Positions 24,188 to 33,036 of a DNA stretch of 64,000 nt are shown here, one piece after another; within the stretch, counting starts at the first letter, position 1, and the number at the start of each line of letters is the position of its first letter. The DNA comes from Fictibacillus phosphorivorans (GTDB lineage Bacteria; Bacillota; Bacilli; Bacillales; Fictibacillaceae), in NCBI RefSeq assembly GCF_007673525.1, contig NZ_VDZU01000001.1:62001-126000 (forward strand), read 5' to 3'. Under the pieces are notes generated by a model, which was not told where the DNA came from, ran no database searches, and worked only from the letters and a program-made list of their open reading frames with translations. Both the position numbers and the translations under genes were made by a program.

Positions 24188-25724
24188 TAACGACCTCTTC
24201 AGCCAGTGCTTGCTCGATGTCTGAAGCAATATCTATCACTTTTGTAAAAAAATGATCGCAGCGAATGCCTTTCAATGTTACATCATTGGGGCGATGAGGT
24301 CCTCCGTATACTTTTACAGCAGGTCCAGAGGTTGTAAAATCTTTTACGACAACATCGTTCAGAACTATGTTGTGAGCACGATATTGAATGGCAATCACCG
24401 GATTACCTTCATAGTTATATGTGCGATCACCTAGGACGGTTAAACCATTAATCACAACATGATTATAACCTGATACCACGAGGCCACGAGGAGTTGAATC
24501 TTTATAGAGCTCTGTAAAAATAGGCGCGATGCTAAACAGATTAGTTGCTGAGATATGATGAGCTGTTTTCGATTCAGGATCTATATCCTTATGATGGCCG
24601 ATATGACGAAAATTGTAGGATCGGTTATCATTTACAGATAAATGACCATAGATGTGTACATTTGTAGCGGCAGAAGCGTTATGATGTGCTTTAATCTCAA
24701 CGCCTCCAAAGCAGCGTGCTGTTGAGTTGTTCAGAAGCCAAACATTATGAGAACCGTCATCGATTTCAATGCCATTAGAGTTCGAGAATCCTTTCTTATG
24801 GGACCTTCCGCTTGGATCACACATATGGGAATTCGAAATAAATATATACTCACTGTGGTGTGTGGTAATACCATCATCACCAAAGCCGTAGCCATTGAGA
24901 TTGTCTAACCAGATGTATTTACTTCCTCTTCTTGAACGAGTACCGTCCCCGAGGTAAGTATATAGCGAAGAAGACACATCAAACCCGTGCAACCCTGGAT
25001 TAATAGCTTCTAGATCAAACATCCAGCCATAAGTGACATTAGCGAAGGTTAAACAGCTTGATCGATTGTTTCCTGCACTCGTTTTTTCTTCGGAACCTAG
25101 CCGTTCTAAGTTCCAATCGAGTGTCATTCCTTTTACAGCTATGTTTCGATTACCTTTAAAATGGTTCTTATTTGTGATCAGCCATTCTGCTTTAGGACAA
25201 TCATCATGCAGTTGTAGGGTCGTTTTACGTTTTCCTTCCCCTAAAAGAATCGTCCACGAAGGCAATTTGATGCCTTTTGTTATGAATTTTCCTGCTGGAA
25301 TACGTACAATGACTCTTCCTTTTCCGATTGCTTTTTTAAAAGCCTCTGTATTATCGGTTATTCCGTCCCCAACAGCTCCATAGTCTAATACGTTTACTTC
25401 CTCTTTTATATAACGATAAAGCATCTCGTACTGCTCATTTAACTTCGAGATCCATCTTGGATAGATATGTTCTTGTTCATCTTTATCCCAATCAGTTGTA
25501 TCGACGTCTTTGTAGCGAGCCTTTTTTATTACCAAACTTTTTGTTGCATATTTGAACCATTCTAAAGAATTTCTGCTACGTTTCTTATATTTTTTTAATG
25601 AGTCTTTGAATAGATTCTCTGAAGTATTTAAATTAATAGATTCTGTACGAGCATACTTTCTTCTCATTTGTGCGATTAAGTTTTTATTAGTGAGTGGATC
25701 ATGATGTTTATTAAGTGAAATCAT
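24159..25724 (-). CDS. Pectate-lyase-superfamily right-handed beta-helix protein
   Basis: A 521-residue protein. After a basic, helical N-terminal region (about 1-105, with no signal peptide), NVLDYGAVGDGITDNTEAFK marks the start of the Pectate_lyase_3 beta-helix, followed by IPAGKFITKG and many regular coils with Asn and His ladders (GDDGITTHHSEYIFISNS, NGIEIDDGSHNVWLLNNS). This fold occurs in phage tail spikes, glycan lyases, epimerases and surface proteins. DDG and HH residues in the central coils could form an active site. GAGGTG precedes the ATG. It is a lone gene; whether it acts on polysaccharide is unknown. Confidence 0.8.
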   Translation of the reverse strand: MISLNKHHDPLTNKNLIAQMRRKYARTESINLNTSENLFKDSLKKYKKRSRNSLEWFKYATKSLVIKKARYKDVDTTDWDKDEQEHIYPRWISKLNEQYEMLYRYIKEEVNVLDYGAVGDGITDNTEAFKKAIGKGRVIVRIPAGKFITKGIKLPSWTILLGEGKRKTTLQLHDDCPKAEWLITNKNHFKGNRNIAVKGMTLDWNLERLGSEEKTSAGNNRSSCLTFANVTYGWMFDLEAINPGLHGFDVSSSLYTYLGDGTRSRRGSKYIWLDNLNGYGFGDDGITTHHSEYIFISNSHMCDPSGRSHKKGFSNSNGIEIDDGSHNVWLLNNSTARCFGGVEIKAHHNASAATNVHIYGHLSVNDNRSYNFRHIGHHKDIDPESKTAHHISATNLFSIAPIFTELYKDSTPRGLVVSGYNHVVINGLTVLGDRTYNYEGNPVIAIQYRAHNIVLNDVVVKDFTTSGPAVKVYGGPHRPNDVTLKGIRCDHFFTKVIDIASDIEQALAEEVVIEKETSSST

Positions 25725-25843
25725 TAAACGATCACCTCGGCTTTAAATAAATAGATTATAATTCATGATTTCCCTATCTCAAATATAATAATCAGCATGT
25801 TAAAGGAGTGGGGGAGAGGTATTTTGACAACCTAATTTTGGAT

Positions 25844-26011
25844 GTAAACAAATACGTTTGCAAGTTTACAAATACGTTTGCATTTGTTTGCTTATATGTT
25901 TGCAAGTTTACAAAACTGTTTACTTGTTGGTGTATAAGGGTTTGTCCCATATTAAGCGGTTTGTTTGCAACTATGTTTACAAGTTTACAGAAAATGTTTG
26001 CGTGTTTACAA
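25844..26011 (+). repeat. GTTTGCAAGTTTACA array, about 21-bp period, upstream of the parM-like gene (centromere candidate)
   Basis: GTTTGC or GTTTAC hexamers begin at 25856, 25864, 25876, 25886, 25898, 25906, 25918, 25963, 25975, 25983, 25996 and 26004, with weaker GTTTG matches at 25940 and 25959. Paired hexamers 8 bp apart (GTTTGCAAGTTTACA) recur at 25856, 25898, 25975 and 25996. Members fall on positions about 21 bp apart (25856, 25877, 25898, 25919, 25940, 25961, 25982, 26003, within 1-2 bp). The array ends 104 bp before the actin-like gene, the usual place for parC of type II partition loci. No gene lies in 25725-26114. Confidence 0.75.
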
Positions 26012-26114
26012 ATGTATTAAAAAGAAAAATAGGCATTGTTTAATTTCAATTAACCCTCTAATCTATTTATATAGCAACAAAATAAAGATTTGAAAAAAGA
26101 AAGGATGTACGCCC

Positions 26115-27302
26115 ATGAGTAATTCTAGAATTGCTGCAGTTGATGTAGGTAACGATTCACTAAAAGGAATTTTCGGTACATTAGAACATGAATTAAACAT
26201 CCCTAACGTAATTGCTAGAGATATTGAGGATCGTCCTGTAATCGGGATTGAGGAGTTAGACAGCAAAGATCCTTTAGAAGGCATACATATTAGAGTTCAC
26301 TCCCCTGCCCTAAAAGAAAACAATGTCATTTATCGTGTAGGTCAGCTTGCTGCTAAGAGCGATAACTCTACTGAATTAGATCCAGGAAGCAGTAAATCAG
26401 AAGAAGATCAAACATTGATCATGCTTTTTGCAGCATTAGCTCTTGATGCTGTAAATGAAGATAATGCTAAAACATTTACAAAAAATAACAATGTGATTGA
26501 TACAAGCTATATTTTAGGTACAGGCCTTCCTCTTCGCGAAGTGAAGGAAGGTAAGGATGCTGGATATCGATCAAAATTACTAGGTTCTGTTCACCAAGTA
26601 GAATTCTTAGTAACGCCTAAGTATCAAGGAATTAAAGTAAACTTAAAGTTTGAAGAAGTGAAAGTGTATCCTGAAGGTTTTGCTGCTTTTATTAACCTTG
26701 TTATGGATAACGATTTAAACATTACTAATAAAGATCTGATCGACAAGCCTATACTGATTCAAGATATCGGCGGACTGTCTACAGATATCGCAGTTATTAA
26801 AAATAGAAACGTTGATGATGATAAAGCTCAAGGATTTAACCTTGGTGTTTCTGAAGCGCTAGAACAAATTAGAGAAGAAATCCGCTCTAAACATGGCGTG
26901 GAATTAGACAGCCGACGTGATGTAGTAGATATCATTACGAAAAAGACGAACCGCAACCACATCATGGTTCGTGGTAGCCGTACGAGTGTTCATGACATCA
27001 CGGACCGCATTTTAGTAGACCTGGCGAAAAAGCAATACCGTCTTCTTCGCAACGTTTGGCAAAAGAATTCGCAAACTGAAATCTGCTATTTTGTAGGTGG
27101 AGGATCTGCGGTACTTAAAGATTATATCAAGACGTTAAACAATAACCTGGATGGCTACAACATCGACTTTTTTGAAGATGAAAAAGAAAGCATCTGGATG
27201 ATGGCAAACGCTTATTATAAGCTGATCTCTGATCACTTAAGAAGAACTGCGCCTAAAGAGAAAAAGAGCGAGGATAAAGACAAAAAAGCCGTTAAAGCTT
27301 AA
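26115..27302 (+). CDS. ParM/Alp-type actin-like ATPase
   Basis: A 395-residue actin-fold ATPase. Phosphate-1 motif AAVDVGNDSLKG at residues 8-19, phosphate-2 motif LIQDIGGLSTDIAVI near 215-230, and adenosine motif FVGGGSAVLKDYI near 330. This arrangement is that of bacterial plasmid-segregation actins (ParM, AlfA, Alp7A) and not MreB. Such proteins form filaments that push or pull DNA bound by a ParR-type adaptor. The C-terminus is a Lys/Glu-rich tail. GAAAGGATG precedes the ATG. The ribbon-helix-helix gene 14 bases downstream and the repeat array upstream complete a partition-like locus. Confidence 0.88.
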   Translation: MSNSRIAAVDVGNDSLKGIFGTLEHELNIPNVIARDIEDRPVIGIEELDSKDPLEGIHIRVHSPALKENNVIYRVGQLAAKSDNSTELDPGSSKSEEDQTLIMLFAALALDAVNEDNAKTFTKNNNVIDTSYILGTGLPLREVKEGKDAGYRSKLLGSVHQVEFLVTPKYQGIKVNLKFEEVKVYPEGFAAFINLVMDNDLNITNKDLIDKPILIQDIGGLSTDIAVIKNRNVDDDKAQGFNLGVSEALEQIREEIRSKHGVELDSRRDVVDIITKKTNRNHIMVRGSRTSVHDITDRILVDLAKKQYRLLRNVWQKNSQTEICYFVGGGSAVLKDYIKTLNNNLDGYNIDFFEDEKESIWMMANAYYKLISDHLRRTAPKEKKSEDKDKKAVKA

Positions 27303-27316
27303 GCAAGGGTGATGAA

Positions 27317-27904
27317 ATGGACAAAAAAGCATCCAATGAGATTACAAGAGGTAAAACGATTGCTTTTCGTATCCCCTCTGACACCCCAGATCACGTCATC
27401 AAGCAGCTTCAAAAGCTAAAAGAGACGGAGAGGCGCAATTTTTCGAGCAAGATCTCAGAGTATGTTCTTCAAGGTGTTGGACAAGACATCCAAAGAGATC
27501 GAGAGACGATTACGATACCGTTGCCGAAAAATTTAAGTAAGATGCAGCGTGATTGGTTAAAGCATGAACATTCAGAAGCCTTGTTAGGCAATATATTGTA
27601 TCAGCTCATATCCAATCCTGTAAGAACAGCATCTTTACTGGCGGCTTTAAACAGCAACGCAACCGATATTGATCAGGCTCTATATCTACAGGAAGACATA
27701 CAGCGCGAAGAGGATTCATTGGATCAGTACGAAAATCCAGTTGAGACCGAACAATCAACCGATGGCTTTGACGATGATGATCTAAGTCAATTCGATTGGA
27801 ACAGTGCAAAGCGAGATGAGCCTGAAGAAAAAGAAGAAACACAAAATCCAGAGCAGGAAATGGAAGATCTGCTTGGGGATTTTCTGGCACATATGAATAA
27901 GTAA
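27317..27904 (+). CDS. ParR-like ribbon-helix-helix DNA-binding partner
   Basis: A 195-residue protein. The N-terminal 65 residues look like a ribbon-helix-helix domain: strand KTIAFRIPS, helix DHVIKQLQKLKE, helix NFSSKISEYVLQGV. The C-terminal half is acidic and low in complexity (FDDDDLSQFDW, EPEEKEE), ending MEDLLGDFLAHMNK, a likely helix that could contact the actin filament as in ParR. GGGTGATG precedes the ATG. Gene order actin-then-RHH adaptor is that of type II partition operons, so it should bind the upstream array. The adaptor role is inferred from position and fold. Confidence 0.78.
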   Translation: MDKKASNEITRGKTIAFRIPSDTPDHVIKQLQKLKETERRNFSSKISEYVLQGVGQDIQRDRETITIPLPKNLSKMQRDWLKHEHSEALLGNILYQLISNPVRTASLLAALNSNATDIDQALYLQEDIQREEDSLDQYENPVETEQSTDGFDDDDLSQFDWNSAKRDEPEEKEETQNPEQEMEDLLGDFLAHMNK

Positions 27905-27911
27905 CTAGAAA

Positions 27912-27942
27912 GCGCAGCTGAATCCTCAGCTGCGTTTTTTTT
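27912..27942 (+). terminator. Intrinsic terminator of the parMR-like operon
   Basis: CGCAGCTGA and TCAGCTGCG form a perfect 9-bp stem around ATCC, followed by eight T residues. Confidence 0.95.
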
Positions 27943-28010
27943 ATAAAAGTGAGCTTTCATGCTACGGGGTATGTAAGAGAAATTAAGATGCATAATTTGT
28001 CGAGGATTGT

Positions 28011-28108
28011 AAACTTGCGGATAAACCATTAAAACTTTTGGATTGAGCAACTAATCTCGTGGATAAACAGCCGAAATTTCTGAATTGCGTTCCAAAACTT
28101 CTGGATTG
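28011..28108. repeat. 21-bp periodic array 4 (AAACTTCTGGATTGA-like, 5 units)
   Basis: Units start at 28011 (AAACTTGCGGATAAA), 28032 (AAACTTTTGGATTGA), 28053 (AATCTCGTGGATAAA), 28074 (AAATTTCTGAATTG) and 28095 (AAACTTCTGGATTGA), exactly 21 bp apart. It lies between the partition-operon terminator and the catalase promoter. The unit resembles array 1 (ACTTCAGGGATTA). Confidence 0.75.
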
Positions 28109-28146
28109 AACGAGTTGAATACCCATATAGGTATATGTAACGTTCA

Positions 28147-28163
28147 GTTTCGGTACACGAAAC
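28147..28163. other. Inverted repeat GTTTCG-GTACA-CGAAAC
   Basis: A perfect 6-bp inverted repeat upstream of the SigB-like catalase promoter; possibly an operator. Confidence 0.4.
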
Positions 28164-28209
28164 AGTAACTATTTTGATTTTAAAGGAGAAGAACTTTTAT
28201 AAAATATCA

Positions 28210-28235
28210 GTTTGTTTCCAACACAGGTAGGGAAA
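28210..28235 (+). promoter_or_regulatory. Candidate SigB promoter of the catalase gene
   Basis: GTTTGT, a 14-bp spacer and GGGAAA match the SigB pattern (GTTTAA / GGGTAT-like). B. subtilis katE, the closest relative, is SigB-dependent. Confidence 0.65.
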
Positions 28236-28280
28236 GGTCTCTTTGTGATGTGAAAATACATAATGGAGAGGATTAGTTAT

Positions 28281-30320
28281 ATGAGCGATCAGAACAAAGT
28301 GAACGGCAACAGCAAGAATGAACAGCTGGAACAGTATCGTGCAGATGACAAAGGCAAAAAGTTAACGACCAATCAAGGGTTAAAAGTTGCTGAAGACGAA
28401 TTCTCGCTAAAAGCGGGAGAACGTGGTCCAACACTTATGGAAGATTTTCATTTTCGGGAAAAAATGACTCACTTTGATCATGAACGAATTCCTGAGCGTA
28501 TCGTACATGCTCGTGGATTCGCAGCTCATGGTGAGTTTGAATTATATGAGTCTTTAGGAGAATTTACTAAAGCGAATTTTTTAAATGATATCTCTAAAAA
28601 AACACCTACGTTCGTCCGTTTTTCAACCGTAGCAGGTTCACGTGGATCCGCTGAAACGGTGCGTGACGCGCGCGGTTTTGCAACGAAATTTTATACGGAA
28701 GAAGGAAACTACGATCTTGTTGGAAACAACATTCCGGTTTTCTTCATTCAAGATGCAATCAAGTTTCCCGATCTCGTTCATGCGTTAAAACCTGAGCCTC
28801 ATAACGAGATGCCGCAAGCAGCAAGCGCTCATGATACGTTTTGGGACTTTGTAGCCAACAACCAAGAGTCGGCGCATATGGTGATGTGGGCGATGTCTGA
28901 CCGAGCGATTCCACGTAGCTTTCGTATGATGGAAGGGTTCGGCGTTCATACGTTCAGACTTGTGAACGACGAAGGTAAAGCGCATTTTGTAAAATTTCAC
29001 TGGAAGCCAGTCTTAGGAACACATTCACTCGTGTGGGATGAAGCACAAAAAATTTCCGGGAAAGATCCGGATTTCCACCGAAGAGATCTTTGGGAGTCAA
29101 TTGAAAATGGGGATTACCCAGAATATGAACTAGGATTACAAATCATTGCGGAAGAAGATGAATTTAACTTTGATTTTGATATTCTAGATCCGACGAAATT
29201 GTGGCCAGAAGAGGATGTGCCGGTAAAAATTGTCGGCAAGATGACGTTGAACCGTAACGTGGATAATGTTTTTGCCGAAACAGAGCAAGTAGCGTTCCAT
29301 CCGGGACATGTTGTACCTGGAATTGATTTTTCTAACGATCCACTTTTACAAGGACGCTTGTTCTCCTATACAGATACACAACTTTCTCGTCTTGGAGGAC
29401 CAAACTTTCATGAACTTCCGATCAATCGACCTGTTTGTCCGTTTCATAACAATCAGCGTGACGGAATTTCACGACATACGATTAACAGAGGGCAAGTGAG
29501 CTATCACAAGAATTCACTTGCAGCGAATACGCCGTCACCTACTCCAGAAGCAGATGGCGGATATGTTCATTATCAAGAAAAAGTAGACGGAAGAAAAATC
29601 AGAGGCAGAAGCGAGAGCTTTAAAGATCATTTCTCTCAAGCCACTCTATTCTGGAACAGTATGAGCGAGCCGGAAAAACAGCATCTAAAGAACGCTTTTA
29701 GTTTTGAGCTGGGTAAAGTGAAGAGCAAATCTGTACAACAACAAGTCGTAGATATGTTTGGCAACGTGAGCCTAGAGCTTGCGACTGCTTTTGCAGAAGC
29801 GATCGATGCGGTACCTCCTCAAGGAGAAGAGTCTTCCGTTACGAAGTCTTCACCAGCGCTTAGCCAGCTAAATACGGTTAAAAGCCCTAAAACAAGAAAA
29901 GTAGGGGTAATTGTTGGGTCTACTGTGAGTGGTGAAGTGGCAGAGATTTTGCAATCGTTAAAAGACAGTGGTATTCAGGGTGAATGTATCAGCGATAAGT
30001 TAGGTAAGCGCACAGCGGCTGATGGATCAGAACTAGAGATCATGCATACGTTCTTGACGGCAACGTCGGTTATCTTTGATGCGATCTACGTAATAGGTGG
30101 AAGTAATGATGCTGCGTTTAAGAAAAATGCTCTGCACTTCGTTAATGAAGCCTTTGCGCACTTTAAACCGATTGGTGGTACTCATGAAGGTCAGCAGTGG
30201 CTGAATGAAGCAGAACTGACCGGACAGCCTGGTGTTGTTAGTGGAGATGGAAAAGACGATTTCGTACAGAACTTTACGGAAGCTATTTCTGTTCATCGCC
30301 ATTGGAACCGTCAACTATAA
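28281..30320 (+). CDS. katE: Large-subunit catalase (KatE/HPII type)
   Basis: A 679-residue catalase that breaks hydrogen peroxide into water and oxygen using heme. H76 in VHARGFAAHG is the distal histidine; NNIPVFFIQD carries the distal asparagine; the heme-ligand tyrosine is in RLFSYTDTQLSRLG. The C-terminal 150 residues (KTRKVGVIVGSTVSGEVAEIL onward) are the flavodoxin-like, DJ-1-related domain found only in large catalases. ATG at 28281 follows GGAGAGG; an in-frame ATG at 28263 lies upstream of that site. A SigB-like promoter suggests general-stress and stationary-phase control. Confidence 0.95.
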   Translation: MSDQNKVNGNSKNEQLEQYRADDKGKKLTTNQGLKVAEDEFSLKAGERGPTLMEDFHFREKMTHFDHERIPERIVHARGFAAHGEFELYESLGEFTKANFLNDISKKTPTFVRFSTVAGSRGSAETVRDARGFATKFYTEEGNYDLVGNNIPVFFIQDAIKFPDLVHALKPEPHNEMPQAASAHDTFWDFVANNQESAHMVMWAMSDRAIPRSFRMMEGFGVHTFRLVNDEGKAHFVKFHWKPVLGTHSLVWDEAQKISGKDPDFHRRDLWESIENGDYPEYELGLQIIAEEDEFNFDFDILDPTKLWPEEDVPVKIVGKMTLNRNVDNVFAETEQVAFHPGHVVPGIDFSNDPLLQGRLFSYTDTQLSRLGGPNFHELPINRPVCPFHNNQRDGISRHTINRGQVSYHKNSLAANTPSPTPEADGGYVHYQEKVDGRKIRGRSESFKDHFSQATLFWNSMSEPEKQHLKNAFSFELGKVKSKSVQQQVVDMFGNVSLELATAFAEAIDAVPPQGEESSVTKSSPALSQLNTVKSPKTRKVGVIVGSTVSGEVAEILQSLKDSGIQGECISDKLGKRTAADGSELEIMHTFLTATSVIFDAIYVIGGSNDAAFKKNALHFVNEAFAHFKPIGGTHEGQQWLNEAELTGQPGVVSGDGKDDFVQNFTEAISVHRHWNRQL

Positions 30321-30325
30321 GGATG

Positions 30326-30361
30326 AAAGAACAGTGAGCCTAAGGTTCACTGTTCTTTTTT
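30326..30361 (+). terminator. Intrinsic terminator of katE
   Basis: AAGAACAGTGA and TCACTGTTCTT pair around GCCTAAGGT, followed by TTTTT. Confidence 0.93.
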
Positions 30362-30429
30362 GTATCTTAGGAATGAAATGATGAACTCGATACAAACTAC
30401 ATAAGAAACTAACATGAAGGAGAGTTCAT

Positions 30430-31089
30430 ATGTATAGAAAAATATTAAGCATGATTATGGTGCTTGCTATGGTTTTTCCAGTTTTTGGTTTACCCTTATC
30501 AGCTGAAGCAAAGACAAAACAAAGAGTGCAGGGACCGTGTTTTAACCAGAATGCGATTGATCTGTATTCGTTGCAAAGAAGACTGTGGAAAGACCATGTT
30601 TATTGGACGAGAAGTTACATTGTAAGCGCTACTGAAGGAGCCAAAGATCAAGAGGCTGTGTTAAAGAGACTATTACAGAATCAAACCGATATTGGTAACT
30701 CGATCAAGCCGTATTATGGAGATAAAGCCGGGAACGAACTCGGAAAATTATTAACAGAGCACATTGTGATCGCAGGCCAATTGGTGGATGCCGTGAAAAA
30801 AGGCGATACGGCAAAAGCGGCGACAATTAATAAAAACTGGTATCGTAACGCAGATGATATAGCCAAATTTATGAGTAAGGCGAATCCAAACTGGTCAGAG
30901 CAACAAGTCAAAGAAATGCTTTACACACATTTGAAGTATGTAAGTGATGAAGTTGTTGCAAGGCTTAAAAAAGATTATGCTGGAGAGATTGCGATCTTTG
31001 ATAAGAACAAAAACCATATGGTGATGTTTGCCGATGAAATAACGAATGGCATCATGAAGCAGTTTCCAGACTCATTTAGAACATCATAA
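30430..31089 (+). CDS. Secreted helical protein, unknown function
   Basis: A 219-residue protein with a signal peptide (about 1-27, cleavage after SAEA) and a helical mature part rich in Lys and Glu. It contains a Trp/Tyr-rich stretch (RRLWKDHVYWTRSYIVSATEG) and repeated acidic-basic helices, resembling a four-helix bundle. I have seen similar unnamed proteins in Bacillus but know no function. AAGGAGAG precedes the ATG and a terminator follows, so it is expressed alone. Confidence 0.75.
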   Translation: MYRKILSMIMVLAMVFPVFGLPLSAEAKTKQRVQGPCFNQNAIDLYSLQRRLWKDHVYWTRSYIVSATEGAKDQEAVLKRLLQNQTDIGNSIKPYYGDKAGNELGKLLTEHIVIAGQLVDAVKKGDTAKAATINKNWYRNADDIAKFMSKANPNWSEQQVKEMLYTHLKYVSDEVVARLKKDYAGEIAIFDKNKNHMVMFADEITNGIMKQFPDSFRTS

Positions 31090-31091
31090 GA

Positions 31092-31130
31092 AAAAAGCCT
31101 CTCGGGAATGAGAGGCTTTTGTTTGCTATT
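31092..31130 (+). terminator. Terminator between the secreted protein and a converging small gene
   Basis: AAAGCCTCTC and GAGAGGCTTT pair around GGGAAT, followed by TGTTTGC. The T-run is short on the plus strand; on the minus strand it is followed by TTTCTTATG. Confidence 0.75.
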
Positions 31131-31314
31131 TATCCTTTTTTTCTTTTTTGTTCTGTTCTTTTTGATCAATCGTACCTTGATTAAATGTATCGTTGATCTG
31201 CTCGTGAACGGTTTCTAATTCCTTGTCTGTCTTTGATTTGTTTTTCTTATCAAGTTCAAAGTTTTTCTCTGCGATGTCTTCTGATTGCTTTTGTTTATCT
31301 GTTTTGTCACTCAT
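31126..31314 (-). CDS. Small highly charged protein, unknown
   Basis: A 62-residue protein made almost only of Lys, Glu, Asp, Gln and Asn (DKTDKQKQSEDIAEKNFELD ... KEQNKKEKKDK), probably disordered or helical. TAGGAGG with ideal spacing precedes ATG 31314, a strong sign of a real gene. Small charged Bacillus proteins of this sort are often spore- or stress-associated; no specific family is recognised. Confidence 0.65.
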   Translation of the reverse strand: MSDKTDKQKQSEDIAEKNFELDKKNKSKTDKELETVHEQINDTFNQGTIDQKEQNKKEKKDK

Positions 31315-31447
31315 GAATGATTACCTCCTATTTTAAAAAAAGGGTCTACTTATCCTTTTCCCTCTCAGTTTTCCCTGAAACATGCTGAATTAAAATAGCC
31401 TTATCCGATGGTGGATAAGGCTTTTGAAAAGGCTGTGCTTGAAAGTA

Positions 31448-31578
31448 GTTGATTTCCGCTCCAGGTTGCTCGCTTTCCACGGGGCGAACGGTGAGCCTCC
31501 TGCCGCTTTGCGCCCTTAGGAGTCTCCACCTGACCGCTCGTGTCCCGTAGGAGTCGGCAACCTTCCGCTACAATCAAC
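31448..31578 (-). repeat. Interspersed palindromic repeat, short copy, variant subtype (131 bp)
   Basis: Reverse orientation, GTTGATTTCCGCTCCAGG to CTACAATCAAC. The core GGCAACCTTCCGC and GAGTCTCCACCTGACCGCTCG match the copy at 15052-15180, forming a distinct subtype. The gap 31315-31632 contains nothing else apart from the promoter region of the small charged gene. Confidence 0.9.
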
Positions 31579-31632
31579 ATGCAACAGATGAGAAAAAACA
31601 TCTATAAGCCACTGACTTTTAGCAGTAACTTA

Positions 31633-32784
31633 TTAAAAGAAATCCAGGAAAGCTGCGGGCTTATTTGTAATGATTTCTTCAAATCGTTCAGTGTTTTCTT
31701 GGTTACCTTTGATTTTTCCGCATGAAAATAAAAACTGGGGCTTTTGTGAGCCTAGAAGTGCTGCTGCCAGCGTTTGTACATCCATAGCTAATGCTTCTGA
31801 TACAGTCTCTGATTCCCTCGTGATGCCATTTGCATCGATTGTGAACGTACCGTTGTTCCATTCAGCTTTTTCATCTGTAATGGATAGTGTAAGTCTACCT
31901 TCTACGTTTTTGAACGGATATTGCTTTAGAAAGCTTTCTACATCCACAATACGTGCCATGAAGTATGGATAGTGCTCTTGGTGAATCCTTGGATTGTTCA
32001 ATAAAAACGGAAGCTGATCATTAGATGGTGCGATGATTTTCACTTTGTCTACCATCGAATCGTGTTGACAGATGAAATTCCATAGAGCACGCCGTGCGTC
32101 ATCGCTAACATAGACAAACTCTTGAACGTCCAGCAATTTATCTGCGACCTTGCAGCATAGGTATCCCTTAGGTTCTCCGTTTTTATCTTTATAGAGGATA
32201 CGGTTATAGCCTTCTGTAAACACATGATTGTTCCACCAATAGTCTGAACGAGCAAGCAGATGATTGTATGTACGGAACCAACCTTCGTAAACCGTATTTA
32301 GTAACTCATTTCCGTCCTTTTCCGTTAACCTGGAAATGGTTCCAGGGACATCTTCATATCGCACGAGGTCACTTTTGTTAAGTGTATATTTGTTCACTGA
32401 GGCTGTGAGCTCCCAGCCGAAACGACGATAAAATTGGATATTGAAAGGGTGAAGCAAGCTGATGCTTTGACCGTTTTCCTTCATTCGTAAAAGTGCTTGT
32501 TGTAATAGACGGGTGACCGATCCTTTTCGGCGATGCTCTGGCCAAGTAGCTACACCAGCAATTCCCCCCATCGGAAAACGTTGATTTTCAATAGAGATCT
32601 CCAAAGAGTGAATGTGGAGCTTAGAAATAAGCTCTTCGTTTTCAAACTCTCCCCAGATTTCCTGTCTCTTCATCATTTCATACCGTTTTGGCAGATCTTC
32701 TTTTTTTACGATGTACTGAAAAGCATATTGAGAAAGCTGAATGGATTTTTCAAATTCTGATTCTGATAATACTCTAAGTTCCAT
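31633..32784 (-). CDS. Eis-type GNAT acetyltransferase with SCP2-like C-terminal domain
   Basis: A 383-residue protein. N-terminal GNAT domain with GGIAGVATWPEHRRKGSVTRLL (CoA motif RRKGS), a second GNAT-like half (about 150-280), and a C-terminal sterol-carrier-like domain (VEGRLTLSITDEKAEWNNGTF, ending FRVDYF-like AAFLDFF). This is the layout of Eis proteins, hexameric acetyltransferases that acetylate aminoglycosides at several amines or lysine side chains. The terminal carboxylate of the last Phe is the catalytic acid in Eis, and this protein also ends in Phe-Phe. ATG at 32784 follows GGGAGG. A 2'-N type drug or protein substrate is possible; not determinable here. Confidence 0.87.
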   Translation of the reverse strand: MELRVLSESEFEKSIQLSQYAFQYIVKKEDLPKRYEMMKRQEIWGEFENEELISKLHIHSLEISIENQRFPMGGIAGVATWPEHRRKGSVTRLLQQALLRMKENGQSISLLHPFNIQFYRRFGWELTASVNKYTLNKSDLVRYEDVPGTISRLTEKDGNELLNTVYEGWFRTYNHLLARSDYWWNNHVFTEGYNRILYKDKNGEPKGYLCCKVADKLLDVQEFVYVSDDARRALWNFICQHDSMVDKVKIIAPSNDQLPFLLNNPRIHQEHYPYFMARIVDVESFLKQYPFKNVEGRLTLSITDEKAEWNNGTFTIDANGITRESETVSEALAMDVQTLAAALLGSQKPQFLFSCGKIKGNQENTERFEEIITNKPAAFLDFF

Positions 32785-33036
32785 TTTAAAATGACCTCCC
32801 TTTACTTCCTCCATAGTACAAGTTTGGCGAGAGAGTTGAAAAGGATTTCACTAAAAAAGTTTTTGTTGTTCCTTTTTTACAGATTAAAGCATGCATAAAC
32901 GCTTTAAATAAAAATGGTAGTATGAATAGAGAAGTGAAAAATAATGGATATTTATAAAAACTATCGAAATTATATTCATTTGGAGTTATAATTATAAATC
33001 GTTGTGCATATTCACAACGTTGAAGTGAGGATTAGC

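Noticed and set aside
25808..26043. Two overlapping open frames rich in VCKFT repeats upstream of the parM-like gene
   Set aside because: They translate the GTTTGCAAGTTTACA array; the overlap and lack of ribosome sites argue against genes.
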